Source: an uncultured Pelagibacteraceae bacterium | GTDB lineage: Bacteria; Pseudomonadota; Alphaproteobacteria; Pelagibacterales; Pelagibacteraceae | Length of the DNA: 64,000 bases | Assembly: GCA_902577875.1 (NCBI GenBank) | Contig: CACHAX010000004.1 | Coordinates: 1 to 64,000 of the forward strand | Reading direction: 5' to 3' | Shown here: positions 29,238 to 42,176 of the stretch, piece by piece | Numbering within the stretch: position 1 is the first letter of the stretch | Layout of the letters: the number at the start of each line of letters is the position of its first letter | The notes under the pieces: generated by a model | Databases searched by the model: none | Told to the model about the DNA's origin: nothing | What the model saw: only the letters and a program-made list of their open reading frames with translations | Position numbers and translations under genes: made by a program

Positions 29238-29857
29238 ATTTTTTTTGGATCTGAAGTACCAGCTGAAACAATAAATTTAGACGCTTCTTCAAAAGTCATA
29301 TCTAAATAAATAACTTCATCTTTGGGAAACATTAATAAAAATCCACTTGTAGGATTTGGTGTTGTTGGAACAAATACATTAATAAGATTAGTATTTGTTT
29401 TTTTTGATATTTCACCATCGTTTTCTCTGGTCGCAAACCCTACTGCCCAACTACCTTTTCTCGGATACTCAACTAAGACTACACTTTTCTTTGATCCTTT
29501 TTTTGGTGCTAATGTTTCAGTCATTTGGCCAATTGCTGAATAAATTGTTCTAAGAATTGGTATTCTTTTTAATATATCATTAAATATTTTAAGTATTTTT
29601 TTTCCAATAAATGAAAGAGATAAACTTCCAATTATTGTAATAAAAATTATAGCTAATAATATTTCCAAACCTGGTATTGCAAAAGGCAAGTAACTATTTG
29701 GATTTAATTCGTTTGGTATTAATTTTGAAGATATAGATATAAAAAATCTAGTTAAATATAATGTGATACCTATTGGAACAAGAACAACTATTCCTGCTAT
29801 AAAATAGTTTCTAAGTCTTCCAAGGATTGAAATGCCTCTTCTCTTTAATTTTGCCAT
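29234..29857 (-). CDS. DUF502 family membrane protein
   Basis: LRNYFIAGIVVLVPIGITLYLTRFF; FVPTTPNPTSGFLLMFPKDEV. Confidence 0.9.
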   Translation of the reverse strand: MAKLKRRGISILGRLRNYFIAGIVVLVPIGITLYLTRFFISISSKLIPNELNPNSYLPFAIPGLEILLAIIFITIIGSLSLSFIGKKILKIFNDILKRIPILRTIYSAIGQMTETLAPKKGSKKSVVLVEYPRKGSWAVGFATRENDGEISKKTNTNLINVFVPTTPNPTSGFLLMFPKDEVIYLDMTFEEASKFIVSAGTSDPKKI

Positions 29858-29980
29858 AAATTAACTGTAACTTGCATATAAAACAAATACGACTGCCAGT
29901 ACAAATAGTACTATTAAAATTTTGTTATTAAGTATCATATAAATTATTATAAAAAAGGTGTAATATATTAAGTAAAAAAA

Positions 29981-30802
29981 GTGAATAGAAGAAATTTCAT
30001 ACATTTATTTGGTTGTAGTTGCTTATCTTTTGGCCTATCTGCATGTGGTAGTGCACCGATAACAGATCGAAAACAACTAAAATTAATTCCCGAATCTAAC
30101 CTCAATGCGAAAGCTGCTCAATTATATGAAAAGGTAAAAGAGAAAGAAACTTTAAGTGATGATACCAAAACATTAAATCAAATAAAAGAAATTGGATCCA
30201 AAATTGAATATTCAATATCAGAATACTTTGACCGCAATAATATACCTGACCCAACTATAAATTTTGATTGGGAATATATACTTATTGATAAAAAAAAAGT
30301 TAAAAATGCTTGGTGTATGCCTGGAGGTAAAATAGCTGTTTATACAGGTCTATTAGATATAACTAAAAATGAAGATGGATTGGCAGCTGTAATGGGTCAT
30401 GAAATTGCGCATGCTGTTGCAAAACATTCAGTAGAAAGAGCAAGTAGAGGTGTTTTGTTAAATACTGGTACAGCTATTTTAGATATAGCCACTAAAGGTA
30501 AAGTATCTCAGATAAATAGAACCACAGGGATGAATGCTGTCGGTTTATTATCACAAATAGGAATTATGAATCCCTTCAATAGAAAGCAAGAGAGTGAAGC
30601 TGATTATCTTGGTTTGATATTTGCATCATTATCTGGTTATGACATTAGGGAAACAATCAATGTTTGGGAAAGAATGAAAGAAGCTAAAAAAGGGAAAGAA
30701 CCACCAGAATTTATGTCTACTCACCCATCTTCAACAAATAGAATTAATAATATTACAAATTGGATAAACGAAATTATTATTAAATATCCGCCTATTGCTT
30801 AA
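29981..30802 (+). CDS. M48 family metalloprotease, lipoprotein (GTG start)
   Basis: MGHEIAHAVAKHSVER (HExxH), ESEADYLGL, STHPSSTNRI. Confidence 0.93.
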   Translation: MNRRNFIHLFGCSCLSFGLSACGSAPITDRKQLKLIPESNLNAKAAQLYEKVKEKETLSDDTKTLNQIKEIGSKIEYSISEYFDRNNIPDPTINFDWEYILIDKKKVKNAWCMPGGKIAVYTGLLDITKNEDGLAAVMGHEIAHAVAKHSVERASRGVLLNTGTAILDIATKGKVSQINRTTGMNAVGLLSQIGIMNPFNRKQESEADYLGLIFASLSGYDIRETINVWERMKEAKKGKEPPEFMSTHPSSTNRINNITNWINEIIIKYPPIA

Positions 30803-30803
30803 T

Positions 30804-30879
<76 letters not shown>

Positions 30880-30929
30880 CCAAGAAGCGTTTTTATATTG
30901 ATTTTTTTTTATTAATCAATGTTAAAAAT

Positions 30930-32042
30930 TTACAATTTATTGATGTACTTATCGTGAAATTGATCAAAAGTACCATGTTTTATATTGTCCCTGATGTTTC
31001 TCATTAAATCTTGATAAAAGTTGATGTTATTAAGGGTCAGAATCATTGAGGCCAACATTTCGTTAGTATTAAATAAATGATTTAAATAATTCTTAGAATA
31101 TTTATTTAAATTGAACTTTGTGACACTTCTGTCCAGTGGAGTATTATCATTTTTATATTTTGAGTTTCTAATTTGAATTTGTCCTTCCCATGTAAAAGCC
31201 AAACCAGTTCTCCCAGATCTCGTTGGCATTACACAGTCAAACATATCAACACCTCTCTTAACTGCACCGAGTATATCAGATGGAGTACCAACACCCATTA
31301 AATATCTTGGTTTTTCTTTAGGCATATGATCTTTTATTCCATCAAGAACATCAAACATTTCATCTTGTGTTTCCCCTACTGCCAATCCTCCTAGAGCATA
31401 TCCATTAAATCCAATATCGATAAGATTGTTTAAAGATTTGATTCTTAGATCATTAAATAATCCACCTTGTACAATTCCAAATAAACCTTTCTGTTCATTT
31501 ATTCCAAATGCATCTTTTGATCTTTTTGCCCACTCTGATGATAATTCCATTGATTTTTTAATTTTATCATAATCTTTAGTATTTTTAGGGCATTCATCCA
31601 TAACCATTACTATGTCTGAGTTCAAACCTTTTTGAATTCTTATGCTTTCTTCAGGGCTTAGAATAAAAGTTTTACCATCTATATGTGATTGAAAAATTGC
31701 ACCTTTATCTCTATCGATTTTATTTAATTTTGATAGAGACATAACTTGAAAACCACCTGAGTCCGTTAAAATTGGTAAATCACAATTCATGAATTCATGA
31801 AGTCCTCCAACACTTTCAATTCTTTCAACACCAGGCCTTATCATTAAATGATATGTATTTGATAAAATTATCTCACTACCTGTTTTTTTTATATCTTCTA
31901 AAAAAACACCTTTAACAGTTGCTTGAGTACCAACTGGCATAAATGCAGGAGTGTTTATATTGCCTCTATGGGTCTCTATTACTCCTACTCTTGCATAATT
32001 TTGAGTATGATGAACATTAAAATTGAAATCTTTTAATGACAT
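30930..32042 (-). CDS. tgt: queuine tRNA-ribosyltransferase
   Basis: FMPVGTQATVKGV, SNTYHLMIRPG, LTDSGGFQVMSL, DMFDCVMPTRSGRTG. Confidence 0.97.
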   Translation of the reverse strand: MSLKDFNFNVHHTQNYARVGVIETHRGNINTPAFMPVGTQATVKGVFLEDIKKTGSEIILSNTYHLMIRPGVERIESVGGLHEFMNCDLPILTDSGGFQVMSLSKLNKIDRDKGAIFQSHIDGKTFILSPEESIRIQKGLNSDIVMVMDECPKNTKDYDKIKKSMELSSEWAKRSKDAFGINEQKGLFGIVQGGLFNDLRIKSLNNLIDIGFNGYALGGLAVGETQDEMFDVLDGIKDHMPKEKPRYLMGVGTPSDILGAVKRGVDMFDCVMPTRSGRTGLAFTWEGQIQIRNSKYKNDNTPLDRSVTKFNLNKYSKNYLNHLFNTNEMLASMILTLNNINFYQDLMRNIRDNIKHGTFDQFHDKYINKL

Positions 32043-32053
32043 TCATTATTTAA

Positions 32054-32611
32054 TTATTGAGATTTAAAACTAATAATTTTATCTGGATTTGAAACTGCTC
32101 CGTTATCACCGTCACCTTTTGTAATCATATCAACAAATTCCATTCCTTCTATTACTTTTCCAAAAACAGTATATTGTCTATCTAGGAAAGGTGCTGGTTT
32201 AAAACATATGAAAAATTGACTATTGGCGCTATTAGGATCTGAAGATCTTGCCATAGAAACAGTCCCTCTATCATGAGGAAGGTCATTAAATTCTTGATTT
32301 AAATCTGGTAAATCAGATCCACCAATACCTGCTCTTCTTAAATCGAAATCTTTAGAAGATGAATTTCCAAATTTTACATCACCTGTTTGTGCCATGAACC
32401 CATCAATAACTCTATGAAAAACAACATTATCATATTGTCCTGAATTTGCTAACTCTTGAATTCTTTTAACATGATTTGGGGCAACATCTGGATACATTTC
32501 AATTTTTACATCACCATCTTTTAATTTTAAAATCATTATATTCTCCTTTGCTATTAAATTTGTTGATAAAAAAATAAAAAAAATAATTAAAATATTTAAA
32601 AATTTATTCAT
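32054..32611 (-). CDS. cyclophilin-type peptidylprolyl isomerase, secreted
   Basis: VVFHRVIDGFMAQTGD, SMARSSDPNSANSQFFIC; signal peptide. Confidence 0.96.
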   Translation of the reverse strand: MNKFLNILIIFFIFLSTNLIAKENIMILKLKDGDVKIEMYPDVAPNHVKRIQELANSGQYDNVVFHRVIDGFMAQTGDVKFGNSSSKDFDLRRAGIGGSDLPDLNQEFNDLPHDRGTVSMARSSDPNSANSQFFICFKPAPFLDRQYTVFGKVIEGMEFVDMITKGDGDNGAVSNPDKIISFKSQ

Positions 32612-33098
32612 AAACCTCTTTCAATGATTTAATTGTACTTTTAGTTGTAAATTTTTTTAAATCACCATTATGTTGAGCGATTTCTTTAACAAATCTGGAT
32701 GATATTATTTGATTTTCAACATCTGACATTAAAAAAATCGTCTCAACTTGATTATTAAGCTTTCTATTCATTCCAGCAAGTTGAAATTCGTACTCAAAAT
32801 CAGAAACTGCTCTTAAGCCTCTTAGGATGATGTTTGATTTATATTTTTTACAAAGGTCTGTTGTTAAAGTATTAAATTTTATAACATCAACCTTATTCTT
32901 TTTAAATTTTAGATCTTTATAAAGGGCTCTCTTAACAATTTCTATTCTTTCATCTAATGAAAATAGAAAGTTTTTCTGATTTCCATCTGAAATACCTACA
33001 ATTACTTTATCTACTATCTTAAGTGATTTCTTAATGACATCTATATGGCCAAAAGTAATTGGATCAAAAGTTCCAGGATAGATAGCTATATTTTTCAT
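32604..33098 (-). CDS. coaD: phosphopantetheine adenylyltransferase
   Basis: YPGTFDPITFGHIDVI, LRGLRAVSDFEYEFQLAGMNR, ISSRFVKEIA. Confidence 0.97.
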   Translation of the reverse strand: MKNIAIYPGTFDPITFGHIDVIKKSLKIVDKVIVGISDGNQKNFLFSLDERIEIVKRALYKDLKFKKNKVDVIKFNTLTTDLCKKYKSNIILRGLRAVSDFEYEFQLAGMNRKLNNQVETIFLMSDVENQIISSRFVKEIAQHNGDLKKFTTKSTIKSLKEVYE

Positions 33099-35671
33099 TA
33101 GATGAGATTATCATCTAATTTAATAGCAGAAACTACTTTTTCATCACCAGTCAGTTTAATTATTCTAACACCTTGCGTATTACGACCAGCTATTCTTATT
33201 TCTTTAACAGCTGTTCTTATTACTCTACCTTTATTTGTTGAAATTAATATTTGATCTCCTTCAAAAACAGGAAAGGATGAAGAAACATTTCCGTTTCTTT
33301 GTGAATTTACGATACCAATAATTCCCTTTCCTCCTCTATTTGTAACTCTATAATCATAATGAGATGTTCTCTTACCATAACCATTTTCTGTGATTGATAA
33401 TATGAATTTTTCTTTAGCTTTAATTTCTGATTTTTGGTCTTTATTTTTTGCTTTCTTATTTGAATCATGATCAATAATAGACAGAGATACAATAGTATCA
33501 TTTTCCGCTAAATTGATACCTCTTATACCTTTTGATGATCTACCTTTGAAAACTCTAAGTTTTTTAGACTCAAACCTTATACATTTTCCTAATTTAGTGC
33601 TTAAAATTATATCCTGATCATCTCTACAAATTTTAACACCAATAATTTTATCATTACCGTCAAGTTTCATTGCAATTTTACCTGAAGCATTAATTGAGGT
33701 AAAATCTTCAAGATTATTCTTTCTAATTTTTCCTTCACTTGTTGCAAAAATGATATGCATGTCTTTTGTATCAACATCACTATCTGGAAATGGCATAATT
33801 GAACTAATTGATTGATGATTTTTTAGAGGAAGAATATTAAATAAAGACTTACCTTTTGATGCAGCCGATCCTTCTGGAATTTTCCAAGCTTTAACTTTGT
33901 ATGCCAATCCTTCTGTAGAGAAAAATAGAACAGATGTGTGAGTATTTACTGATAATGTTTGTACTACAGAATCTTCATCTCTTGTCTTAATCCCTGTTTT
34001 ACCCTTTCCACCTCTTTTCTGTTGTTTAACATTACTTAAGGCACCTCTTTTAATGTATCCTTGCAAAGTAATTGTAATAATTACAGACTCTTTTTGAATA
34101 GTTTCTTCAATATTATAGTTTAAAACAGCATCTATAATCTGTGTTCTTCTCGGAGATGAAAATTTCTCTTTAATTTGAGACAACTCATTACTTATTACTT
34201 TTAATAGTTCAGTTTTAGAATTTATTATTTTTTTATACTTTGTAATCAATTCAGATAATTTTTTTATTTCTTCTTCAATTTCATTAATTCCAAGAGCTGT
34301 TAATTTTTGTAATCTAAGTTCTAATATTGATATAACCTGAGTTTCAGATAAATTATATGATACTTTATAATTTTTACTATCAACTAATTTAATTAATTTT
34401 GCAGATTTTGTTATTTTCCATTTAGTTTTAAGAAGAGTATTTTTTGCTTCTTCTGGATTTTTTGAAGATCTAATAATTTTTATTACTTTATCAATATTTT
34501 CTACACTAACAGATAAACCAAGTAATATATGGACACGATCTTCAGCTTTTTTTAAATCATATTTAGTTTTTTTAATGACTACATCTTCTCTAAATTTTAA
34601 AAAGTTCTCTAAAAAATCTTTTAATGAACATGTTTTAGGTTTGTTATCAACAATTGCTAATGAATTAAATCCAAATGAAGTTTCAATGGATGTATATTTA
34701 TAAAGTTGTCTCTTTATTGTCTCGGGCTCGACACTTCTTCTTAAATCTATAGCAACTCTTATACCTTCTCTATTAGATTCATCTCTAATGTCACTTATAC
34801 CCTCGATTTTTTTGTCTCTAACTAATTCTGCAATTTTTTCATTTAAGTTGGATTTGTTTACTTGATAAGGTATTGAAGTAATTACTAATCTATCTTTACC
34901 ATTTTTAAGATTTTCAACATTTATTTCACCTCTAATTTTAAAAGAACCTCTGCCAGTTTTGTATCCTTCTCGAATAATATCTTTACCAATAATAACTCCT
35001 CCTGTTGGAAAATCAGGACCAGGTATATGCTTCATTAACTCTTTAACTTTAATATCTTTATTTTTAATAAGAGCTAAAGTTCCATCAATTATTTCACCAA
35101 GATTATGTGGTGGTATACTAGTTGCCATACCAACAGCGATACCTCCAGCTCCATTTACCAAAAGATTAGGATATTGGGCTGGCAACACTGTAGGTTCTTG
35201 CTCAGTTTCGTCGTAGTTACTTTTAAATGAAACGGTATTTTTTTCTATATCATCAATCAAAAATTGAGAAATTTTTGCAAGTTTGGTTTCTGTATACCTC
35301 ATTGCTGCTGGTGGATCTCCATCTATAGAACCAAAATTACCTTGACCATCAATTAGTGGAACACTCATTGAAAAATCTTGAACCATTCTAACCAGGGCAT
35401 CATACACGGCTTGATCACCATGCGGATGATATTTACCAATTACGTCTCCAACAATTCTTGCAGATTTTCTAAATTGTTTTGACCAATCAAAACCACCTTT
35501 GTGCATTGCATATAAAATTCTTCTGTGAACAGGTTTGAGTCCGTCTCTTATGTCGGGTAATGCCCTGCTAATTATTACGCTCATTGCGTAAGATAAATAT
35601 GATGAACTCATTTCATCATACATTGAAATTGGTTTAATATTTAAATCTTTAGTTACTTCGTTTTTTTGCAT
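33098..35671 (-). CDS. gyrA: DNA gyrase subunit A
   Basis: [48 protein letters not shown]. Confidence 0.98.
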   Translation of the reverse strand: MQKNEVTKDLNIKPISMYDEMSSSYLSYAMSVIISRALPDIRDGLKPVHRRILYAMHKGGFDWSKQFRKSARIVGDVIGKYHPHGDQAVYDALVRMVQDFSMSVPLIDGQGNFGSIDGDPPAAMRYTETKLAKISQFLIDDIEKNTVSFKSNYDETEQEPTVLPAQYPNLLVNGAGGIAVGMATSIPPHNLGEIIDGTLALIKNKDIKVKELMKHIPGPDFPTGGVIIGKDIIREGYKTGRGSFKIRGEINVENLKNGKDRLVITSIPYQVNKSNLNEKIAELVRDKKIEGISDIRDESNREGIRVAIDLRRSVEPETIKRQLYKYTSIETSFGFNSLAIVDNKPKTCSLKDFLENFLKFREDVVIKKTKYDLKKAEDRVHILLGLSVSVENIDKVIKIIRSSKNPEEAKNTLLKTKWKITKSAKLIKLVDSKNYKVSYNLSETQVISILELRLQKLTALGINEIEEEIKKLSELITKYKKIINSKTELLKVISNELSQIKEKFSSPRRTQIIDAVLNYNIEETIQKESVIITITLQGYIKRGALSNVKQQKRGGKGKTGIKTRDEDSVVQTLSVNTHTSVLFFSTEGLAYKVKAWKIPEGSAASKGKSLFNILPLKNHQSISSIMPFPDSDVDTKDMHIIFATSEGKIRKNNLEDFTSINASGKIAMKLDGNDKIIGVKICRDDQDIILSTKLGKCIRFESKKLRVFKGRSSKGIRGINLAENDTIVSLSIIDHDSNKKAKNKDQKSEIKAKEKFILSITENGYGKRTSHYDYRVTNRGGKGIIGIVNSQRNGNVSSSFPVFEGDQILISTNKGRVIRTAVKEIRIAGRNTQGVRIIKLTGDEKVVSAIKLDDNLI

Positions 35672-35675
35672 TTAT

Positions 35676-36122
35676 TTAGAAAGGGATATCATCGTCTAAC
35701 TCGTTTTGAGCCATAGAACTATCATCAAAACTTTGTTTGTTGTCTTGAGATGGAATTGAATTTTGATTTCCTCCACCTAACATTGTTAATGATGAATTGT
35801 ATCCTTGAATTAAAATTTCAGTAGAATATTTATCCTGACCTGATTGTTCATCTTTCCATTTTCTAGTAGTCAGTTGTCCTTCAACGTATACTTGTGCTCC
35901 TTTTTTTAAATATTGTTGAACTACATTTACTAGTCCTTCATTGAAAACAACTACTCTATGCCATTCTGTTTTTTCCTTTTTTTCACCGGTATTTTTATCT
36001 TTCCATGATTGACTAGTAGCTAGGCTTAATCTTGCTACACTTTTACCGTTAACCATTTGTTTAACTTCTGGATCTGCGCCTAATCGACCGATTAAAAGTA
36101 CTTTATTTAAGCTTCCTGCCAT
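35676..36122 (-). CDS. ssb: single-stranded DNA-binding protein
   Basis: [15 protein letters not shown]-terminal acidic tail DDDIPF. Confidence 0.97.
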   Translation of the reverse strand: MAGSLNKVLLIGRLGADPEVKQMVNGKSVARLSLATSQSWKDKNTGEKKEKTEWHRVVVFNEGLVNVVQQYLKKGAQVYVEGQLTTRKWKDEQSGQDKYSTEILIQGYNSSLTMLGGGNQNSIPSQDNKQSFDDSSMAQNELDDDIPF

Positions 36123-36202
36123 AATATTTATATATTTGAAATGTTATTTATAACATTAATAGGCTTGAATATTAATTTTATTAATCTAAAGCAACTAAAA
36201 TT

Positions 36203-39079
36203 ATGCTTAAAAAGATACTTATTAAGGGCGCAAAAGAGCACAATTTAAAGAATATTTCACTAGAGATTCCTAAAGACAAATTTGTTGTAATAACAGGTCT
36301 ATCTGGGTCAGGAAAATCATCATTAGCATTCGATACTGTCTATGCAGAAGGTCAAAGACGATATGTTGAAAGTTTATCTGCATACGCAAGACAGTTTTTA
36401 GATAAAATGAAAAAACCAAATGTTGATTTAATCGAAGGTTTAAGTCCAGCAATTTCAATAGAACAAAAAAATACTTCTAAAAATCCAAGATCAACAGTTG
36501 CAACCGTTACTGAAATATATGACTACATGAGAGTACTCTACGCGAGAGCAGGAATACCCTATTCTCCATTTACAGGCAAACCAATTACTTCTCAAACAAT
36601 TAGTCAAATTGTTGATAAGATTAAAGAATTACCGAAAAAGTCTACGATATATTTATATGCACCTGTTGTACGAGGACGTAAGGGTGAATACAAAAAAGAT
36701 ATATTGGGATACAAAAAAAGAGGGTTTAGAAAAATTAAAGTTGATGATCAATTATATGATATTGAAAGTGTTCCAGAATTAAATAAAAAACTTAAACATG
36801 ATATTTCAATTTTAGTTGATAGAATTGTAATAAATTCCTCATTAGGAAACAGATTGGCTGAAAGTGTTGAAACAGCTGTTAATTTAGCAAATGGATTACT
36901 TTTTGTTGAATATGAAAATGAAACACTTCCAAAAAAATACAGAAAAATTGAAAAACTAATTTTCTCTACTAAATTTGCTTGTCCTGAAAGTGGTTTTACT
37001 ATTGAAGAGATTGAACCAAGACTTTTCTCATTCAACAGTCCTTATGGAGCTTGTGAAGAATGTGAAGGTATTGGGATGAAATTAAATGTTGATCCAAATT
37101 TAGTTGTTCCAAATGAAAAAAAAACTATAGCAGATGGTGCTATTGAACCTTGGGCAAAATCTACATCAATGTATTACGCCCAAACATTGGCATCTTTATC
37201 TAAACATTATGGTTTTTCATTAGATGATAAATGGTCAAAACTACCAAAAAAAATTAAGGATGTAATTTTGTATGGATCTGATGATGAAGAAATTAAATTT
37301 ACTTATGACGATGGCTATGAGAAGTATTCGCATAAAAAAACCTTTGAAGGTGTTGTCAATAATCTAGAGAGAAGATATTTAGAAACCGATAGTGATTGGA
37401 AAAGAGAAGAAATTGCTCAATATCAATCTGATACAAAATGTGAAAGATGCAATGGTTATCGATTAAAAGATGAAGCTCTGTGTGTTAAAATAAATGAATT
37501 AAACATAAGCCAAGTTACAGAAAAATCAATTTTTGATGCTAAGGAATGGTTTAGATCTTTAGAAGTTAAATTAGACAAAAGACAAATTAAAATTGCTCAA
37601 CATATATTAAAAGAAATTAATGAACGTTTAGATTTTCTTTTAAATGTTGGTCTTGATTATTTAACTTTATCTAGAGAGTCTGGAACATTATCTGGTGGAG
37701 AAGCACAAAGGATTAGACTAGCTTCACAAATTGGATCAGGTTTAACTGGAGTTCTATACGTTTTAGATGAACCATCAATTGGTTTACATCAAAAAGATAA
37801 TGTTAAGCTTATAGATGCATTAAAAAGATTAAGAGACTTAGGTAATACTGTTATTGTTGTTGAACATGATACAGAAACAATGGAGAATGCAGATCATATA
37901 ATTGATTTAGGACCTGAAGCTGGAAATAAAGGTGGAGAAATTGTTGCTGAAGGCACATATGAGCAAATTTTAAAAAATGACAAAAGTATTACTGGAAGAT
38001 ATTTATCAAATAAGAGTTTCATACCTATTCCAAAAAATAGAAGACTTGCAAAAAATGGTAGATTTTTAGAAATCAATGGTGCATCTGGAAATAATTTAAA
38101 TAACGTAAATTTAAAAATACCTTTAGGTAGTTTCACTTGTGTTACTGGTGTATCTGGAAGTGGTAAATCTACTTTGATACTTCAAACTTTATACAATGCA
38201 TTAAATCTTACTTTGAATAATAATAAATCTAGAAAAATTCCTCAGCCATTTAGAGGATTTAAAGGAATAGAATTAATTGATAAAGTTATAGATATAGATC
38301 AATCACCTATTGGTAGAACTCCTAGATCAAATCCTGCTACATATACAGGAGCTTTTGGTCCTATAAGAGACTGGTTTACCAATTTACCTGAAGCAAAAAG
38401 TAGAGGCTATAAACCTGGAAGATTTTCCTTCAATGTAAAGGGTGGAAGATGTGAAGCATGTGAAGGAGATGGTGTAATTACTTACGAAATGCACTTTCTT
38501 CCTGATGTTTACATAACATGCGATGAATGCAAAGGCACTAGATACAACAGAGAAACATTAGAGATTAAATTCAAAGATAAGAGTATTGCAGATGTTTTAA
38601 ATATGACTGTTGATGAAGGATGTGAGTATTTTGAAAATATTTCAAACATCAAAACTAAACTTCTAACGTTGAAGAAAGTGGGTCTTGGCTACATAAAAAT
38701 TGGTCAGCAAGCTACAACTCTTTCTGGTGGAGAGGCTCAGCGTATCAAGCTTGCTAAAGAATTATCTAAAAGGTCTACAGGAAGAACAATGTATATATTA
38801 GATGAACCAACTACTGGATTGCATCAACATGATATAAAAAAACTTTTGGAAATTTTACACACATTTGTTGCAACAGGTAATTCAGTTGTAGTTATTGAGC
38901 ATAATTTAGATGTTATTAAAACTGCCGATTATATTGTAGATATGGGACCCGAGGGCGGTGTTAAAGGTGGAAATATTATTGCTGAAGGTAAACCCGAGGA
39001 AGTTGCAAAAGTGAAAGATAGCTATACAGGTAAATTTTTAAAGCCTTTATTAGATACAAAATTTAAAAAAACCGCTTAA
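36203..39079 (+). CDS. uvrA: excinuclease ABC subunit A
   Basis: [18 protein letters not shown]2C zinc motifs, [12 protein letters not shown]. Confidence 0.98.
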   Translation: MLKKILIKGAKEHNLKNISLEIPKDKFVVITGLSGSGKSSLAFDTVYAEGQRRYVESLSAYARQFLDKMKKPNVDLIEGLSPAISIEQKNTSKNPRSTVATVTEIYDYMRVLYARAGIPYSPFTGKPITSQTISQIVDKIKELPKKSTIYLYAPVVRGRKGEYKKDILGYKKRGFRKIKVDDQLYDIESVPELNKKLKHDISILVDRIVINSSLGNRLAESVETAVNLANGLLFVEYENETLPKKYRKIEKLIFSTKFACPESGFTIEEIEPRLFSFNSPYGACEECEGIGMKLNVDPNLVVPNEKKTIADGAIEPWAKSTSMYYAQTLASLSKHYGFSLDDKWSKLPKKIKDVILYGSDDEEIKFTYDDGYEKYSHKKTFEGVVNNLERRYLETDSDWKREEIAQYQSDTKCERCNGYRLKDEALCVKINELNISQVTEKSIFDAKEWFRSLEVKLDKRQIKIAQHILKEINERLDFLLNVGLDYLTLSRESGTLSGGEAQRIRLASQIGSGLTGVLYVLDEPSIGLHQKDNVKLIDALKRLRDLGNTVIVVEHDTETMENADHIIDLGPEAGNKGGEIVAEGTYEQILKNDKSITGRYLSNKSFIPIPKNRRLAKNGRFLEINGASGNNLNNVNLKIPLGSFTCVTGVSGSGKSTLILQTLYNALNLTLNNNKSRKIPQPFRGFKGIELIDKVIDIDQSPIGRTPRSNPATYTGAFGPIRDWFTNLPEAKSRGYKPGRFSFNVKGGRCEACEGDGVITYEMHFLPDVYITCDECKGTRYNRETLEIKFKDKSIADVLNMTVDEGCEYFENISNIKTKLLTLKKVGLGYIKIGQQATTLSGGEAQRIKLAKELSKRSTGRTMYILDEPTTGLHQHDIKKLLEILHTFVATGNSVVVIEHNLDVIKTADYIVDMGPEGGVKGGNIIAEGKPEEVAKVKDSYTGKFLKPLLDTKFKKTA

Positions 39080-39114
39080 TCTTTATAGAAAAATAATATA
39101 AAATCATTATATAG

Positions 39115-39717
39115 ATGACTTCGATATTACAATCATTATCAAAAACTGTTCATTTATCATTGGCTATTGCAATATTACTATTCATTGGTCTTTACATAGG
39201 TAATGGTGGATTTGATTTTGATGTTTTATTTTGGAGCTGGTTATTAAGATACGTACATGTAACTGTAAGTATTATGTGGATTGGTTTACTGTGGTATTTC
39301 AATTTTGTTCAAATTCCCAACATGGCTAAAATTCCAGACGAACAAAAACCTGCAATAGGCAAAGTTATAGCTCCTGCAGCATTATTTTGGTTTAGATGGG
39401 CAGCGCTATTTACAATCATATCAGGATTATTATTAGCCTATTTTAATGGATACGTTCATCAAGCAATGACATTAGGAATTGGATCAGGCGGTGGAAAAAA
39501 TACTGCAATAGGAATTGGAATGTGGTTAGGATTAATAATGGCATTCAATGTGTGGTTTGTTATTTGGCCAAATCAAAAAAGAGCTTTAGGTATGGTTGAG
39601 TGCGAACCAGAAGTTAAAGCTAAATCAGCAAAGACTGCAATGCTGTTTTCTAGAACAAATACACTTTTATCATTACCAATGTTGTTAACAATGGTAGCGG
39701 CACAAAATCTTTATTAA
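39115..39717 (+). CDS. urate hydroxylase PuuD-like / urate oxidase N-terminal membrane domain protein
   Basis: WLLRYVHVTVSIMWIGLLWYFNFVQ...; MWLGLIMAFNVWFVIWPNQK. Confidence 0.8.
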   Translation: MTSILQSLSKTVHLSLAIAILLFIGLYIGNGGFDFDVLFWSWLLRYVHVTVSIMWIGLLWYFNFVQIPNMAKIPDEQKPAIGKVIAPAALFWFRWAALFTIISGLLLAYFNGYVHQAMTLGIGSGGGKNTAIGIGMWLGLIMAFNVWFVIWPNQKRALGMVECEPEVKAKSAKTAMLFSRTNTLLSLPMLLTMVAAQNLY

Positions 39718-40611
39718 TTATTCTTTTTCTTCCTTAACAATTGTTCTTTGGCTAACTTTTAAAGAGACTAGTACTGGGTTTGCAATATAAATTGATGAGT
39801 AAGTTCCAAAAATTACTCCTAATATCATTGCTAATGAAAATCCTTTTAATATTTCTCCACCAAAAATAAATATAGATAAAAGTGCCAACAATGTAGTCAC
39901 TGAAGTTATTATTGTTCGTGATAAAGTTTCATTTATTGAGATATTTGTTAGTTCAAATATTTTAACATCTGCATATTTACGCAAATTTTCTCTAACTCTA
40001 TCAAATATTACAACTGTATCATTCATTGAATATCCAACTATTGTTAAAACAGCTGCAACGATAGAAAGATTGATTTCTAATGAAAATACAGAAAATACTC
40101 CCAATGTAATTATAACGTCATGAAATAAAGCTAAAATAGCTCCAAGACTAAATTGCCACTCAAATCTGATCCATATATATAAAAGCATAGCTGCCAAAGA
40201 TAAAGCTATCGCTATTACACCTGATCTCAAAAGTTCTGCACTAACTTTTGGTCCAACATTTTCAACTCTTCTAAAATCTACTGAACCTATAGAATTTGAT
40301 AGCTTAGTTTTTATCTCTTCTATAAATTGTGGGTCATTTGAGTTTTGTTTTTCAAATTTAACTACAAAATCTGTTTCATTACCAAAATTTTTCACTGAAA
40401 CATCACCAAGATTCATTTGATTAAAACTATCTCTTATTTTTGTGATATTAGCAGAAGATTTGTCAGTCCTTAGCTCTATTAAAGTACCCCCTTTAAAATC
40501 AACACCAAAATTCAATCCTTTAAAAACTAAGAAAACTAAGGAAGCAATAATTAATATACCTGAAAGTATATTAAAACTTTTATAAAACTTATTAAAATAG
40601 ATTGTTTTCAT
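39718..40611 (-). CDS. secF: protein translocase subunit SecF
   Basis: GLNFGVDFKGGTLIE; VGYSMNDTVVIFDRVREN. Confidence 0.97.
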   Translation of the reverse strand: MKTIYFNKFYKSFNILSGILIIASLVFLVFKGLNFGVDFKGGTLIELRTDKSSANITKIRDSFNQMNLGDVSVKNFGNETDFVVKFEKQNSNDPQFIEEIKTKLSNSIGSVDFRRVENVGPKVSAELLRSGVIAIALSLAAMLLYIWIRFEWQFSLGAILALFHDVIITLGVFSVFSLEINLSIVAAVLTIVGYSMNDTVVIFDRVRENLRKYADVKIFELTNISINETLSRTIITSVTTLLALLSIFIFGGEILKGFSLAMILGVIFGTYSSIYIANPVLVSLKVSQRTIVKEEKE

Positions 40612-42164
40612 TATATAAGTTTTTCCTTATGTTTATTTTTGATGACATAGTAAGCAGTAATCAAGCGAGCAATGAAATATACTGAAAATAGTGTTGTAAG
40701 TATTCCAACTCCAAGCGTTATAGAAAAGCCTTTGATTGGACCTGATCCCATGAAAAAAAGGATTACTGCAGCAATTAAAGTTGTAATATTGGCATCTAAA
40801 ATTGTTGTTCGTGATTTTGTATAACCAGAATCAAAAGCTACAATTGAATTATTTTCATTTTTTAATTCTTCTTTAATTCTCTCAAAAATTAAAACATTTG
40901 CATCAACTGCCATACCTACTGTTAAAATGATACCTGCAATTCCAGGGAGTGTAAGAGTTGCTTCAAATAATGTTAGAATACCGACTAATAAAAATAAATT
41001 AGAAATTAAGGCTAAGTTAGCAATTAAGCCAAAAAATCTATATTTATAAAACATAAAGGCAACGACTAAGATAAATCCAATTATCAATGACATAATTCCT
41101 GCATTAATTGAGTCTTTTCCAAGGTCGGGACCTACAGTTCTTTCTTCAATAATATTAAGTGGAGCCGGCAAAGCACCTGATCTTAATAGTAAAGCTAAAT
41201 CTGTTGCTGATTGAAAGGTGAAATTACCAGATATCTGTCCATTTCCTCCAATAATTGGTTCTCTGACTTCAGGAGCGCTAATAATTTTTCCATCCAAAAC
41301 AATTGCCAACCTTTTTCCAACACCATTTGAAGTCGCCTTACCAAACTTTTTTGCTCCTACTCTATCCAAGCTAAATGAAACAACCGTCTCATTAGTTTGA
41401 TTATTCATAGTTGGCTTGGCATCCATAAGATTATCACCACTTAAAACAATTCGTTTACTAACAATGGCTTCACTAGAGCCATCCTCAAAAGAAAGTTTTT
41501 CTGTTCCAAATGACTCTTCAGAACTACTGGATATAAATTGGAATGTTAAGTTTGCTGTTTTGCCTAATAGAGATTTAATTCTACCAGGATCGTCTAATCC
41601 TGGTAATTCAACAAGAATTCTATCATTACCTCTTTTTAAAATATTTGGCTCATTAGTTCCTACTTCATCAACTCTTCTTCTTACAATTTCAATTGCTTGA
41701 TCTAATGATGAATTTTTTAACAATACTAATCCATAGTCAGAAAATTCTAACTTGAATGAGGTATCCATGTTTTCAAAGTTAAATTGATGGGATTTATATT
41801 GTTGAAAATAAGGATTTATCTCACTTTTATCATCATCTAAAAGGGATTTAACATCCTCAATCTTAGAATTTTCAACATCGAATATAATTGACTTATCCTC
41901 AATTACAAAATTTCTAACCTTAATATCTTTATCTTTAAAAAATTTTTTAAACTCTAATACTTTACTTTGCAATCTTTGAGTAATGACTGGTTCGTTATCT
42001 ATCTCTAATAATAAATAAGAACCACCTTGTAAATCTAATCCTAATTTTATATTTTTTGAGAAAAATTCATCATCAACTTTTGTAAAGTTGGAAATAGTAA
42101 AATATGAAACAATAAGTGTAAAAATTAAAACACTAAAAACTCTTAATTTAGAAAAATATAACAC
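40611..42164 (-). CDS. secD: protein translocase subunit SecD
   Basis: KLGLDLQGGSYLLLE; TVGMAVDANVLIFERIKEEL. Confidence 0.97.
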   Translation of the reverse strand: MLYFSKLRVFSVLIFTLIVSYFTISNFTKVDDEFFSKNIKLGLDLQGGSYLLLEIDNEPVITQRLQSKVLEFKKFFKDKDIKVRNFVIEDKSIIFDVENSKIEDVKSLLDDDKSEINPYFQQYKSHQFNFENMDTSFKLEFSDYGLVLLKNSSLDQAIEIVRRRVDEVGTNEPNILKRGNDRILVELPGLDDPGRIKSLLGKTANLTFQFISSSSEESFGTEKLSFEDGSSEAIVSKRIVLSGDNLMDAKPTMNNQTNETVVSFSLDRVGAKKFGKATSNGVGKRLAIVLDGKIISAPEVREPIIGGNGQISGNFTFQSATDLALLLRSGALPAPLNIIEERTVGPDLGKDSINAGIMSLIIGFILVVAFMFYKYRFFGLIANLALISNLFLLVGILTLFEATLTLPGIAGIILTVGMAVDANVLIFERIKEELKNENNSIVAFDSGYTKSRTTILDANITTLIAAVILFFMGSGPIKGFSITLGVGILTTLFSVYFIARLITAYYVIKNKHKEKLI

Positions 42165-42176
42165 TTTAAAAAGTTA

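Noticed and set aside
34959-35216. 85 aa + ORF antisense to gyrA, and similar shadows in uvrA, secD, argS, glpX, ppx, phoB
   Set aside because: Antisense to strongly conserved genes; no independent support.
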